Shown: one piece after another, positions 45,401 through 49,464 of the stretch
Layout of the letters: every line of letters starts with the position of its first letter
Numbering within the stretch: position 1 is the first letter of the stretch
Assembly (NCBI RefSeq): GCF_018687715.1
Contig: NC_056766.1
Span: 28,362,433-28,426,432, forward strand
Direction of reading: 5' to 3'
Length of the DNA: 64,000 bases
Source of the DNA: Carya illinoinensis
Taxonomy: Eukaryota > Streptophyta > Magnoliopsida > Fagales > Juglandaceae
Notes under the pieces: model-generated
What the model saw: the letters and a program-made list of their open reading frames with translations, nothing else
Databases searched by the model: none
What the model was told of the DNA's origin: nothing
Translations under genes and position numbers: made by a program

Positions 45401-48200
45401 GAGGCATAATCATAACCGAATGGTGCTGTATGTGCAGAAAGAATGGTGAAATAGTAGACCACTTACTTTTACATTGTGAATTCGCTCGGGAAATCTAGAA
45501 TTATTTCTTCAGCAGAATGGATATAGCATGGGTCATGCCGGGAAGAGTGATAGAATTAATTGCAAGCTGGAGAGGAATCGCGGGGACACCACAGATTGCA
45601 GCTGTATGGAAGATGGCTCCTCTTTGTATTCTTTGGTGTATTTGGAGTGAAAGAAATGATAGACCTTTTTGAGGATCAGGAACGTTCCATAGAAGAGTTT
45701 AGGAGGTTTTTTTGGAAGACTTTATTTATGTGGGCCATTGCTCTAGAGCTGAATGGTCTCAGTTTCCAAGATTTCCTTGTATCAATCACTAGATCCTAAA
45801 TAGGTGTATTCACATGTTTACCTCCAGTGTACCTGGAATATGCTTATTAATAAAATTTCTTATTACTTATCAAAAAAAAAAAGAAGACCCATTTACCAGA
45901 TTGATTATACCTCTTCTTTGGAGCCCTAGATCCCCTAGATCCAAGTAATGAGGACCAATTACTAAATTTGTAAGGTTAGTCCATGTTACACATACTTGCT
46001 ATTGGTACTCACTCATCCGCATCATTAGAACCAAGAAAAACATATACAAGCATTTTGCCCATTCTACTTTTTCAAGTTCCTTGATTATCTTCTATCTTTA
46101 TGGTAAGAAAATGACCATTTACCAGGCAAGGAAAAATGCTAGACATAACAGGTTCTGCTTCTAGGTAGTCCATTACAAAACCATGAATTTTTTATGTGTA
46201 ACAAGAACTTCATTTCAACAGGCAAAAGGCAGAGTATCAGTCCACAAGACATTACAAAACCATAAGTTGTTTTTATTCAAGTTAGTATTACCCTTCCTTA
46301 AACAATCACGTTTATTGCTGCCTTATCGAAAATGTGGCACTATCTATATTTATCCAGTGTTTCAAGGACTAGACGATGGAGAACAAATTTTGTTGAAGGG
46401 TTTAGTTAAAGGTTGAACTAAATATTATTCTCCTTTTCCTTTGTTTCTTCTCCTTTTGTATCACATTGTATTAAGCAACATTCAACAAGCCCTGTAATGT
46501 AAATTTTCTATCATGAGTCAAACAGGACACAGAACACGTAGAAGTGAGAGAAAAAATCCTATTTTGTTCTACTAACCATTTTCCTTTTAAGAATTTTGTT
46601 CAGTCCATTTTCCTAGATATGCTTAAGAGTTTTGAGCAGATCATTGTGATGGATAATGGAATTATTGTGGAGTTAACAAGCTCATGTCACTTCCCCCAAA
46701 GAGTGAATCCAGCATGAATAATCAACTAATTCCAAATAAAATCATAAATGAAAAGCCTATTACACTAAAGCTCAATAAAAAAAGAAAAATAAAAATAATA
46801 ATAAGCTGTTTGTCTAGTCAAAGTTGTGTTGTTGAACAGCCTTAAATGAAACCATAACAATCATCTAAGATTTTCACCAGTGGAAGTGTCATCTCATCAG
46901 ATGTGGCATATACTTCATGAAATTTTGAATACTTATAGAGTTCAAAAACAATTTATCAAACAACCACAACTCACTCGATCTAACATGATTTTTGAGAAGC
47001 AATAAATAGAACATGTTACAACCATCAACAGGTGCCTAGTCACAAGCATTTTTCATAATATAAGCGGATTTCCTAATCCCATTTATGTTCATACAAGATT
47101 CTAGTACTTCATAATTCTAGTTAAAATAAGACTCGTGACAATTGCTCCATAAACTACGTGTGAAATTGCAGAATTACATATTATGGAAACCCACGTGACA
47201 GTATTCAAGGGCACATCATATCAAATTAGGCCCCCAATATCAAGTTTTAGGCATTGCAAAGTATTAAAAGATATAATGAAGAAACATTCACAACAGATAG
47301 GGACGTACAATAATAAAAGACAATCTAAGGACGGCCCGGGAGAAGATAAGAGCTACAACATTACACCACCGTAGATACCTGTGCAAGACGAGAACATGTA
47401 GCCTGAGCACGCGACAACTCAGCCTCAATTTCACTCACACGGGACTCCCTTTGCGCAGCAGTGCCGGATAAGTTGACCTTAAGAATTATCATACCAAAAA
47501 AAAATAAAATAAAAAAAAAATGAAACAAGGTAAAAGTAATTGTTTAGCTTTAAACATACAAAAAATCCAACCAACATATTTGTAAAAGAAAAAGGACGTC
47601 TACAACTCACAATCTTATCAAGATAGCTCTTAAACGTGGCATTCTTCTCGCTTATCTCCAAATCCTTCTGCTCCACCAACTCTATCAGCTGCCTCTTCGA
47701 CTTATGCAACTCTGACACCTCCGTTGTCAATCTCTCTATCTCACCATCCTTGCCAATCTACAAAATTTCAGATCCCTATTTTGTCATCCAAACATAGACA
47801 ACACATTTGTAGGCACCCATGCACATAGGAAGAAACCCGTATAGAAAAAAGAAATTACAATCCAATAGATACGACTGGTTAAAGGTATTCTTACGGATTG
47901 CAAATGAAGTTGATGCTTTTGGGCCTGGACTTGGGCCAGGTCGGAAAGGCGCTGATCGAGGGAGCAGTGAAGCTGTGCGTTGTCCGACTCGAGCTTCGAG
48001 AATTCGGCGGAGATAGAGATGTACTTCTGCTCGAGGAGCGAGCAGGTCTGCTCGGCGGTGATGGCGGAGGCGTCAGCCTGAGCCCTCGCGGTCTCGACCT
48101 CCTTATACAGCTGGCTGATGAACGCGTCGGCCTTCTCCGCCACCGCAGCGGCGTCGTTCGCGCAAAGCGAGAACTCTTCCTCCGAGAGGAACAGAGGCAT
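1523..48200 (-). CDS. NUA: Nuclear pore anchor (TPR/Mlp-type nuclear basket protein), 45 exons, 3' end outside window
   Basis: Encodes the long coiled-coil filament protein of the nuclear pore basket (TPR in animals, Mlp1/2 in yeast). In Arabidopsis NUA sits at the inner nuclear envelope, tethers the SUMO protease ESD4, and affects mRNA export and flowering time (family knowledge). The identity rests on the first exon, which begins [13 protein letters not shown] and contains [14 protein letters not shown], and on [36 protein letters not shown] and [17 protein letters not shown] in the same order as the Arabidopsis protein as I remember it. I placed 45 exons totalling 1,525 codons. Every border is GT/AG on the minus strand and all phases join. 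Most introns are phase 0; five codons are split within blocks listed below and one spans the 9.7-kb intron. The chain is almost wholly heptad-like, rich in E, K, L, Q and S. The C-terminal tail, roughly a quarter of the expected length of about 2,100 residues, is not in the window. No internal stop or frameshift was seen. Confidence 0.95.
2385..3734. other. NUA intron 40: AT-rich, with a GGAGTC-rich repeat
   Basis: Most of it is unremarkable AT-rich intron. Bases about 2690-2860 are made of GGAGTC/GACTCC words with an 11-bp inverted repeat GTTGGAGTCAG (2753-2763) and its complement (2775-2785), ending at a poly-T run. This composition recalls small hAT-like elements of plants, but I see no clear ends or target duplication. 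Confidence 0.4.
3735..4885 (-). CDS. NUA: NUA exons 37-40 (residues 1231-1368)
   Basis: Exon 37 is 4772-4885 ([20 protein letters not shown]...), exon 38 is 4145-4222 ([20 protein letters not shown]...), exon 39 is 3885-4034 and exon 40 is 3735-3806 ([20 protein letters not shown]...). NLLRESNxxLR is the signature patch of the TPR/MLP1/MLP2 family, the region implicated in pore docking in yeast and human (family knowledge). All are phase 0. Confidence 0.94.
4223..4771. other. NUA intron 37; nothing recognised
   Basis: AT-rich intron between exons 37 and 38. No repeat with clear ends and no reading frame of interest was seen. Confidence 0.6.
5195..5211 (+). mobile_element. 17-bp poly-A micro-insertion with 9-bp direct repeats
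   Basis: A TTT-then-A-run is flanked by AATTGTTTA at 5186-5194 and again at 5212-5220. This is the pattern left by a retrotransposon insertion reduced to its tail. With only 9 bp of repeat it is the weakest member of the set of micro-insertions in this gene. Confidence 0.45.
5433..6026. mobile_element. Mutator-like non-autonomous DNA element, 594 bp, 10-bp target duplication
   Basis: The ends are inverted copies of each other: AGGGCTGTACA...AAACC on the left and GGTTTACACCCCT on the right. The element is flanked by AATTGCCCTT at 5423-5432 and 6027-6036, a 10-bp duplication of the size made by Mutator-like transposases. The body is CpG- and GC-rich, unlike the AT-rich intron around it. It contains a perfect 17-bp inverted repeat (5648-5664 and 5673-5689, arms AAACGACGCCGTTTCAC) and a GGAACGGCGCCGTTCC palindrome at about 5718-5733. 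There is no transposase. Open frames inside it come from the base composition and I do not consider them genes. Confidence 0.8.
6200..7279 (+). mobile_element. LTR-retrotransposon LTR relic (Ty3/gypsy-like), left end unclear
   Basis: It ends in GAGTGTTACA and carries the signature TTATTGAGTNTTNNACTCATTT at about 6920, followed by GATGATGATTGCG. Both features recur in two other LTR-like relics in this window (28.9 kb and 36.7 kb). The left part has degenerate repeats at about 6440-6660 around the words TTCACCATATG and ATTTGGTGACA. No gag or pol sequence is present, so it is a solo LTR or fragment. Confidence 0.5.
7280..7899. other. NUA intron 36, right part; nothing recognised
   Basis: The intron remainder between the LTR relic and exon 36. 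It contains a short AAAATAAA-type simple repeat at about 7820-7850 and otherwise nothing I recognise. Confidence 0.5.
7900..8556 (-). CDS. NUA: NUA exons 34-36 (residues 1129-1230)
   Basis: Exon 34 is 8464-8556 ([20 protein letters not shown]...), exon 35 is 8054-8212 and exon 36 is 7900-7953. Exon 35 contains [15 protein letters not shown], then a Ser/Thr/Gly-rich hinge and [15 protein letters not shown]. Exon 36 continues with [38 protein letters not shown] across this junction is highly conserved from plants to yeast and animals in my recollection of TPR/Mlp proteins. Confidence 0.94.
8738..8766 (-). mobile_element. 29-bp LINE-tail micro-insertion
   Basis: On the minus strand the insert reads CATTTACTTATT followed by an A-run, matching the 3' end (TTACTTATNAAAA) of the larger LINEs in this window. 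It is flanked by CATTCAGCAA at 8728-8737 and 8767-8776, a 10-bp target duplication. Confidence 0.65.
8777..9544. other. NUA intron 33, distal part; nothing recognised
   Basis: AT-rich intron between the tail insertion and the LINE relic. A frame at 9218-9430 on the plus strand has wording like the LINE segment after the endonuclease domain (for example DRCPILL), so a decayed LINE piece may start near 9230. No other features seen. Confidence 0.4.
9545..11820 (-). mobile_element. 5'-truncated LINE relic lacking the RT catalytic box
   Basis: Sense to NUA, inside intron 33. In minus-strand order it has the segment before the RT ([22 protein letters not shown]), the RT entry region (about 11300-11035, including [16 protein letters not shown]), the RT thumb region (10311-10727) and the zf-RVT finger at 9640-10134 with [19 protein letters not shown]. 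Immediately after NWDFLF, at about 11035, the sequence jumps to the [14 protein letters not shown] segment. Roughly 130 residues including the FADD catalytic box are therefore missing. Several frameshifts and stops are also present. The 3' end lies near 9545. Confidence 0.85.
11821..12600. other. Intron stretch of unknown origin
   Basis: It includes an open frame of 78 codons at 12099-12335 on the plus strand with no family resemblance I can name. The sequence is richer in GC than neighbouring intron and could be a fragment of another element. Nothing else is seen apart from poly-T at about 12540. Confidence 0.35.
12630..12960 (-). mobile_element. Tourist-like MITE copy A
   Basis: It opens with TTTGGAAACAAATCTCATCC and repeated TCTCATC words. 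It continues with TTACAATTTTCCC, TTCAACTTTTTC, a TATTCTAACAATATTTT core and a Ser/Lys-like CTTTTTCTCTCTCC stretch, and ends near TTTACAAACCATCT. The same ordered words occur in reverse orientation at 58390 and 63351. The right end has diverged. Confidence 0.65.
13060..14571 (-). CDS. NUA: NUA exons 29-33 (residues 941-1128)
   Basis: Exons are 14488-14571 ([20 protein letters not shown]...), 14194-14268 ([20 protein letters not shown]...), 13893-14077, 13716-13818 (split codon with the previous exon) and 13060-13176 ([20 protein letters not shown]...). They are all coiled coil. The intron between the first two carries a short LINE tail with a 17-bp duplication, and the last two are separated by an intron that carries a 40-bp LINE tail. 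Confidence 0.93.
13632..13671 (-). mobile_element. 40-bp LINE-tail micro-insertion with 16-bp target duplication
   Basis: The minus strand reads GATCAATAAAATTTATTTACTTATAAAA.., which is the LINE 3' end seen at 26.3 kb and 33.9 kb. It is flanked by perfect copies of AACTTACACTATATCC at 13616-13631 and 13672-13687. It lies in the intron between NUA exons 32 and 33. Confidence 0.85.
14319..14442 (-). mobile_element. 124-bp 5'-truncated LINE insertion with 17-bp target duplication
   Basis: The minus strand carries GCTCTTGTATATGTCCCG.., then ATACTTGGGCTTTTGCC and a poly-A tail, matching the LINE end at 26.27-26.35 kb. It is flanked by ACTAGGCATTAAAACAA (14302-14318) and ACTAGGCATTAAAGCAA (14443-14459), with one difference. 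Confidence 0.85.
14894..14909 (+). mobile_element. 16-bp A-rich micro-insertion with 13-bp target duplication
   Basis: CCTATTTAAAAAAATT is bracketed by perfect copies of ATATGCATTAGTA at 14881-14893 and 14910-14922. This looks like a retrotransposon tail with nothing else inserted. A polymerase-slip duplication is an alternative, but the A-run at the junction favours target-primed insertion. Confidence 0.6.
15446..15476 (+). repeat. 31-nt G homopolymer
   Basis: An uninterrupted run of 31 G followed by TGGGTGGGGTGGGG, preceded by a GGA/GAA purine stretch from about 15400. It lies within the intron between NUA exons 28 and 29, so the pre-mRNA would carry poly-C. The exact length may be unreliable because long homopolymers are prone to sequencing error. 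Confidence 0.9.
15754..15804 (-). CDS. NUA: NUA exon 28 (residues 924-940)
   Basis: A 17-codon exon reading [17 protein letters not shown], flanked by a CAG acceptor and a GTTAGT donor. It encodes a Gly/Ser linker that breaks the coiled coil. Arabidopsis NUA has a Gly/Ser patch at the same place as I recall it. The small size and low sequence complexity make it easy for automated gene callers to miss. Confidence 0.85.
15884..16120 (+). mobile_element. SINE copy, 5' part diverged
   Basis: It contains GGTCCAAGGTTCAATACC, a B-box-like word, then GAGTGCAAACAATACTTTGG, GTGAAAAACCAGC and CCTGCCTTGGAGAGG. The order GGTT...-GTGCAAACAAT-TGGTGAAAAGCCA is shared with the copy at 20278. It looks like a tRNA-derived SINE of the same or a sister family, in the intron between NUA exons 27 and 28. 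Confidence 0.6.
16455..17875 (-). CDS. NUA: NUA exons 21-27 (residues 703-923)
   Basis: Exons are 17773-17875, 17461-17595, 17289-17387, 17182-17223, 17030-17083, 16665-16844 and 16455-16502. This compact cluster includes [39 protein letters not shown], the short exon [14 protein letters not shown], and the 60-residue exon 26 with [18 protein letters not shown]. It is unbroken heptad-rich coiled coil. The introns are short (about 80-190 bp) and free of recognisable repeats. Confidence 0.94.
17983..18002 (-). mobile_element. 20-bp micro-insertion with 11-bp target duplication
   Basis: The insert reads CTTATAAAAAAAA on the minus strand, the LINE tail terminus, followed by seven extra bases. 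Perfect AACACTGACTA copies flank it at 17972-17982 and 18003-18013. Confidence 0.6.
18014..18782. other. NUA intron 20; nothing further recognised
   Basis: Apart from the tail insertion at its right edge on the transcript, I see no element or frame of interest in this intron. Confidence 0.55.
18783..19562 (-). CDS. NUA: NUA exons 18-20 (residues 638-703)
   Basis: Exon 18 is 19484-19562 ([20 protein letters not shown]...), exon 19 is 18945-18988 ([15 protein letters not shown], first codon split with exon 18) and exon 20 is 18783-18856. Exon 20 ends with two bases of a codon completed by exon 21. The Ser/Ala-rich joint between the coiled coils in exon 18 is a variable region in relatives. Confidence 0.9.
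18989..19483. other. NUA intron 18; nothing recognised
   Basis: AT-rich intron with short A-rich and GAA-rich simple sequence near 19020-19080 and a 7-nt G-run at 19261-19267. No element with clear ends. Confidence 0.55.
20278..20440 (+). mobile_element. tRNA-derived SINE copy
   Basis: It begins TTGGGGGTTAGCTCAAGTGG and continues TAAGAG, a good Pol III A box (TRGYNNARNNGG type). A decayed B box at about 20333 (GGTTTAAGGTTTAAACCC) and GGTGCAAACAATTTCTCGGG follow. The same head and order appear on the minus strand at 35.65-35.89 kb. It is not a functional tRNA gene because the anticodon arm cannot fold and the B box is altered. Confidence 0.7.
20441..20992. other. NUA intron 17, right part; nothing recognised
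   Basis: AT-rich sequence with no feature I can name. Confidence 0.55.
20993..21566 (-). CDS. NUA: NUA exons 15-17 (residues 519-637)
   Basis: Exon 15 is 21429-21566 ([16 protein letters not shown] followed by an acidic, poorly conserved stretch). Exon 16 is 21213-21317 and exon 17 is 20993-21106. For exon 16 two acceptors are possible. I chose the upstream one because it gives [16 protein letters not shown], which keeps the family residues [11 protein letters not shown]. The downstream AAG acceptor would delete four residues in frame. Confidence 0.92.
21567..22356. other. NUA intron 14; nothing recognised
   Basis: AT-rich intron without recognisable repeats or frames. Confidence 0.55.
22357..24224 (-). 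CDS. NUA: NUA exons 10-14 (residues 373-518)
   Basis: Exon 10 is 24104-24224, exon 11 is 23919-24011, exon 12 is 23365-23413, exon 13 is 22496-22599 and exon 14 is 22357-22425. Exon 10 has the strongly conserved, less coiled patch [17 protein letters not shown], which is one of the best identifiers of the family. Exon 11 reads [20 protein letters not shown] and onward. Exons 12 and 13 share a split codon. Exon 14 ends in EIVDLQKQ. Confidence 0.93.
22932..23078. mobile_element. 147-bp MITE with ~24-bp terminal inverted repeats
   Basis: The left end CAAGAGAATTTCACAAAAGT and the right end, read inverted as CAGAGAAATTTCACAAAAGT, form near-perfect terminal inverted repeats extending through TAAAC and CCACAA/CTCACAA. 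TAGCCA occurs on both sides (22926-22931 and 23079-23084). If the flanks are read as 8 bp the match is 7 of 8, which would suit a hAT element. It lies in the intron between NUA exons 12 and 13. Confidence 0.75.
23414..23918. other. NUA intron 11; nothing recognised
   Basis: No repeat or frame of interest seen. Confidence 0.55.
24580..26355 (+). mobile_element. LINE relic with two tandem 3' ends
   Basis: It begins in the RT domain with [11 protein letters not shown] and runs through the thumb (SWKRLYLSK) and the region before zf-RVT, to a first finger at about 25530-25590 and an ORF2 end at about 25895. A second copy of the finger-to-end segment then starts at about 25905 ([11 protein letters not shown] in a broken frame) and runs to a tail ending GATCAATAAAATCTTATTTA plus an A-run. 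Either a second truncated LINE inserted at the first's tail or a local duplication occurred. It lies in the 9.7-kb intron, antisense to NUA. Confidence 0.75.
26375..26458 (+). mobile_element. Short LINE 3'-tail fragment
   Basis: It contains GTGTATACC, TATACTTGGGC and CATTTACTTATCAAAAAAA, the same end words as the larger LINEs, followed by A-rich sequence. No clear target duplication was found. Confidence 0.5.
26640..27000 (+). mobile_element. LINE fragment (segment between RT and zf-RVT)
   Basis: The plus-strand frame [18 protein letters not shown] matches [18 protein letters not shown] on the minus strand at about 10.35 kb. It is followed by broken coding wording and a 16-nt A-run at about 26987-27003. 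It is a short orphan piece. Confidence 0.65.
27074..27214 (+). repeat. 70-bp unit duplicated in tandem
   Basis: GCCACCACAAGGTGGCT starts at 27074 and again at 27144. Each is followed by a T-run and then CTAATTTTTGTTTAAAATAT and TATTTTTAAAAT. The period is 70 bp and the copies are nearly identical. The head of the unit holds the palindromic core CCACC-ACAA-GGTGG. Confidence 0.8.
27311..27529 (+). mobile_element. Tourist-like MITE copy B (short)
   Basis: It starts GGTTTGGATAGTGAG and passes through GTTGAATAAAATATTGTTTG, GAAAAAGTTGAATTG and TTGTAATGATGAGATGAGA. It ends TTGTATCCAAACGGGT, so the ends share inverted TTTGGATA. About 220 bp, shorter than the other copies. Confidence 0.65.
28249..28343 (+). 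mobile_element. 95-bp LINE insertion with 18-bp target duplication
   Basis: It contains GCTCTTGTACATGTCCCATA, TACTTAGGCTCTTATC and GATCAATACAATCTTGTTTA plus an A-run, the same end as at 26.3 kb. The flanks are TAATGTTGTTTTTAAAAG at 28231-28248 and TAATATTGTTTTTAAAAG at 28344-28361, with one difference. Confidence 0.8.
29095..29433 (+). mobile_element. Tourist-like MITE copy C (diverged)
   Basis: It starts GCATTTGGATGTTGAAATGA and ends near CCAACAACCAACAGGGCC. The middle has repeated GTTGAAAAAGATTATG words (about 29252 and 29291), an internal duplication. The ends fit the family but the core is weakly alike. Confidence 0.45.
29856..30188 (+). pseudogene. LINE copy 1 ORF1, C-terminal fragment
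   Basis: The frame reads [20 protein letters not shown], which resembles [19 protein letters not shown] near the end of ORF1 in LINE copy 2, so it is the C-terminal part of the nucleic-acid-binding ORF1 protein. There is an in-frame TAG at 30051-30053. The frame ends at TGA 30186-30188, which overlaps the ATG of ORF2 (30185) as ATGA. The N-terminal part is missing. Confidence 0.75.
30185..33813 (+). pseudogene. LINE copy 1 ORF2 (endonuclease-RT-zf-RVT), broken
   Basis: ORF2 would nick target DNA and reverse-transcribe the LINE RNA. The APE endonuclease is at 30185 to about 30890, with WNVRGLN, LQETKL, GGDFN and SDHFP. The RT is at about 31500-32500, with [26 protein letters not shown] and the catalytic FADD near 32240. 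The zf-RVT is at about 33440-33480, with [19 protein letters not shown]. Defects are an in-frame stop just before SDHFP (about 30840), a frameshift near 31105, a frameshift near 32030 and Trp-to-TGA stops near 32920, 32977 and 33650. All catalytic motifs survive, so decay is recent relative to most elements here. It cannot be translated whole. Confidence 0.9.
33966..34673 (-). CDS. NUA: NUA exons 7-9 (residues 281-373)
   Basis: Exon 7 is 34584-34673 ([20 protein letters not shown]...), exon 8 is 34408-34485 and exon 9 is 33966-34075. Exon 9 ends with two bases of a split codon that is completed by exon 10 across a 9.7-kb intron. The motif [15 protein letters not shown] and the segment [13 protein letters not shown] match the plant family closely. 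Confidence 0.92.
34970..36240 (-). mobile_element. LINE 3' relic, minus strand
   Basis: Sense to NUA, in the intron between exons 6 and 7. The zf-RVT frame at 34997-35344 has [20 protein letters not shown] and the later [11 protein letters not shown]. Upstream pieces include TMDNLE near 35370, [20 protein letters not shown] near 35500 and [13 protein letters not shown] near 35930. It is split by a SINE at 35649-35885 and has a 20-bp local duplication around 35430-35470 (CTTGAGGGAGTT twice). The border near 36240 is approximate. Confidence 0.7.
35649..35885 (-). mobile_element. tRNA-derived SINE, 237 bp, 13-bp target duplication
   Basis: On the minus strand it starts CCCTAGGGTTGGCTCAAGTGG with TAAAGGCC (A box). 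It continues through GGTCTAAGGCTCGATCC (B-box-like) and GGGTGCAAACAATTTCTAGG and ends in a T-run on the plus strand (its poly-A). Perfect AAACTTAAATTCT copies flank it at 35636-35648 and 35886-35898. It sits inside an older LINE relic. Confidence 0.88.
36250..37126 (+). mobile_element. LTR relic (Ty3/gypsy-like), 3' part
   Basis: It carries TTATTGAGCATTCGACTCAT at about 36731, GGTGATGATCTTCATGAGG just after, GGAATCTTTTGTATCTGGCG at about 36999, and ends GGGAATGGGGTGTTACACAA. The relic at 27.5-29.6 kb has the same ordered words. The 5' border is not visible. Confidence 0.5.
37127..38230. other. Intron stretch with no recognised feature
   Basis: AT-rich. Words such as GGCGCTTAAGTGTGC (about 37355) and GCACTTAGGCTCAC (about 38100) resemble TE termini in opposite orientation, but I could not match a pair of ends. 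Confidence 0.35.
38230..39102 (+). mobile_element. Internally deleted LINE derivative (ORF1 end joined to 3' region)
   Basis: The frame at 38301-38573 ends [20 protein letters not shown], matching the C-terminal ORF1 wording of LINE copy 1 ([10 protein letters not shown]). It is followed by [11 protein letters not shown], matching LINE copy 2 [11 protein letters not shown]. Instead of ORF2 the sequence then passes into a 3'-type region with TATATATAATATG. About 3.6 kb of ORF2 is therefore absent. A 188-bp part of the 3' region is duplicated. Confidence 0.55.
38731..39106 (+). repeat. 188-bp tandem duplication
   Basis: AATTCGGGCTTGATGTATTC starts at 38731 and again at 38919. The two copies appear identical to the end of the unit except near the terminal CATACATATCAAA/CATACCTATCAAA. 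The period is 188 bp. Confidence 0.92.
39103..39115 (+). mobile_element. 13-bp LINE-tail micro-insertion with 18-bp target duplication
   Basis: ATCAAAAAAAAAA is flanked by perfect ATATTCTAGCCCATACCT at 39085-39102 and 39116-39133. LINE copies 1 and 2 both end in TTATCAAAA, so the insert equals the last bases of the LINE. Confidence 0.7.
39134..39654. other. NUA intron 6, left end; SINE scrap
   Basis: Bases about 39245-39320 contain the words CTCAGGGGTGCACAAGCC, similar in reverse to GGCTTGTGCACCC inside the SINE at 35.7 kb, so this is probably a diverged SINE scrap. Otherwise nothing recognised. Confidence 0.4.
39655..40166 (-). CDS. NUA: NUA exons 4-6 (residues 185-280)
   Basis: Exon 4 is 40038-40166 ([20 protein letters not shown]...), exon 5 is 39812-39904 ([20 protein letters not shown]...) and exon 6 is 39655-39720 ([20 protein letters not shown]...). 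All are phase 0 with clean GT/AG borders. They are separated from exon 3 by a 7.2-kb intron that holds an antisense LINE, and from exon 7 by a 5-kb repeat-filled intron. The segment continues the N-terminal coiled coil. Confidence 0.92.
40518..42197 (+). pseudogene. LINE copy 2 ORF1 (nucleic-acid-binding protein), two in-frame stops
   Basis: One frame runs throughout, interrupted by TAG at 41154-41156 and at 41643-41645. The N-terminal part ([28 protein letters not shown]) looks like the DUF4283-type domain of plant LINE ORF1 proteins. The middle is Pro/Ser-rich and acidic, and the end ([31 protein letters not shown]) matches copy 1. No zinc knuckle was seen. The terminal TAA at 42195-42197 overlaps the ORF2 start position. 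The first Met is uncertain; an ATG lies at 40527. Confidence 0.75.
42194..45799 (+). pseudogene. LINE copy 2 ORF2 (endonuclease-RT-zf-RVT), broken
   Basis: It starts with ATA AAG CCA where copy 1 has ATG AAG CCC, so the start codon is lost. The endonuclease has WNVRGLN, LQETKL, GGDFN and SDHFP. There is a Trp-to-TGA stop near 42350. The longest open stretch is 42410-43696. A frameshift at the A8 run near 43680 precedes the RT core, where [13 protein letters not shown] and FADDT (about 44225) survive but [10 protein letters not shown] has become [10 protein letters not shown]. More frameshifts occur near 44450, 44620 and 44990. The zf-RVT is at about 45420-45480 ([19 protein letters not shown]), with a TAG soon after. 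It ends FLVSITRS at 45799. Confidence 0.88.
45886..47378. other. NUA intron 3, right part; nothing recognised
   Basis: AT-rich intron between the LINE tail and exon 3. No frame, repeat or RNA gene of interest was seen. Confidence 0.5.
47379..48200 (-). CDS. NUA: NUA exons 1-3 (residues 1-184)
   Basis: Exon 1 is 47895-48200, exon 2 is 47611-47757 and exon 3 is 47379-47477, all in phase 0. The ATG at 48200 was chosen because the following MPLF start matches the family and no upstream in-frame extension is needed; the context is CAGAAAATGCC. Exon 1 is far richer in G+C than the rest of the locus. Residues 1-102 include [14 protein letters not shown] and KHQLHLQS. Exon 2 carries [18 protein letters not shown] and exon 3 ends in ATCSRLAQ. 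All of this is predicted amphipathic coiled coil. Confidence 0.93.
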
Positions 48201-48645
48201 TTTCTGAAATCAAACCCCCACCCAATAGCAACGATTGGCGAGAGAGGAAGAGACGATAATCGGGGAGTACGTGAAGTGAGAAAGTGAGGGAAATGAAAAG
48301 AATTTGAAGGGAAGGAAGAGAGACGCAACAAAAGAAAAGCCCTATAAAGGTCCTCTCTCCTTTCCACCTCCTCTTGAGGTAAGTCGGTGGCTCGGTCTGT
48401 TCTTTCTTGCTCTTGGACTTGAACTTAGGCCCAGGCTCACTTTTTTTTATTTCCTTACATCATAAGATTCCTTTTCTAGCAAGTAACTTTTTATAGGTGA
48501 AATATTAAAATTATTTTAAAATTTTAAAAATTAAAATAAATTAAATTATTTATTATATTTTTTATAAAAATTTAAAAAAATTATAATAATGAAATAGAAA
48601 TTTTAAATTTAAAATAAAAATTTTATAGTGTCAAATCTAACTTTA
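48201..48645 (-). promoter_or_regulatory. NUA 5' leader and proximal promoter
   Basis: The 140 bases above the NUA start codon are pyrimidine-rich on the transcript strand, typical of plant leaders. A TTTATAG box lies near 48340 and a TGGGCC (site II-like, TCP-binding type) hexamer at 48428-48433 on the minus strand. Bases 48480-48645 are very AT-rich and resemble the middle of the MITE family seen elsewhere here. Beyond 48646 the sequence appears to be a Harbinger element, so the undisturbed promoter is at most about 445 bp. The transcription start is inferred. Confidence 0.4.
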
Positions 48646-49464
48646 GGGCACGTTTGGATTTGAATAGTAAGAATATTTGAAAAGTATTGAGAAGTATTAA
48701 GAATAGTGGTAAATATAGACTGGATTGGGTTTGAGTCTCATTAAGAATGTTTTGAGTTATTTGGATTTATGAAATATATTAAGTTGTTAAGTTTTAAATA
48801 GAAATGTGAAAAATATAAGGGTCCATCAATGAAACAATTTATTAATAATGATAGTGAAATTATGAGTTTATTTATATATTGTTTAAAATAAATAGAATAA
48901 CTATGAGAAACAACAATTGCTAACATCTTTTAAAAATAATTTTGCACACAAGTTTTAAAAAAAAAAACATTTTATTTAAATCTAAATTAAGCTAAAAATC
49001 AATTTTTGCTATATATTTTTTCAAAGACGCAGATACGTTCTTTGGCATTTTTTTTGGCACTCCTAAACTTATTTAATTAAATCCATTTGAAATTATAATA
49101 AGAATTAGAAAAAAAAAATACTTTGTAATGTTGTTATTCGAGAACTATTGAAATTATTTAATTCTAATCTTGTAAAAAAGTCAAATATTTATCATTTTTT
49201 AACACGAGATCATCATGCTCCCCCAATTGTAATGTTTTTATTGCTAGTGTGCTCATCAAACAATAAAAGCCAATTTCCTTTTTCTATATCTATTTCCACA
49301 CACCTTCAACATCAATTCAATTTCTCAGTTTACATGTTTGCAAATAAAAAATATTAAAATGTAATGACATAAAGCTAATAACTTTTTTCAAAATATCTAG
49401 CTTTCGTCAAATAGAATCATATAATACCATAGAATTTAATGCAATAATTAATTCTCACTCCTAT

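Larger units (their letters stand above)
40380..45885 (+). mobile_element. LINE (L1-like) copy 2, near full length
   Basis: It lies antisense to NUA in the 7.2-kb intron between exons 3 and 4. It has a leader, ORF1 (about 40518-42197), ORF2 (42194-45799), a short 3' region and the tail TTACTTATCAAAAAAAAAAA. The 5' border is not sharp and I could not find a convincing target duplication. It is the most complete LINE here but carries more disruptions than copy 1. Confidence 0.88.

Noticed and set aside
45889..46120. GACCCATTTACCAG and GACCATTTACCAG about 215 bp apart as a target duplication
   Set aside because: The copies differ by one base, the sequence between has no element features, and the first copy lies just after the LINE tail where a different flank would be expected.
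47898..48287. A 129-codon plus-strand frame opposite NUA exon 1
   Set aside because: Antisense shadow of a conserved coding exon; no family resemblance.
47891..48367. A 158-codon Ser/Arg-rich minus-strand frame over NUA exon 1
   Set aside because: It is an out-of-frame reading of the GC-rich first exon and leader; the NUA frame has strong family identity there.
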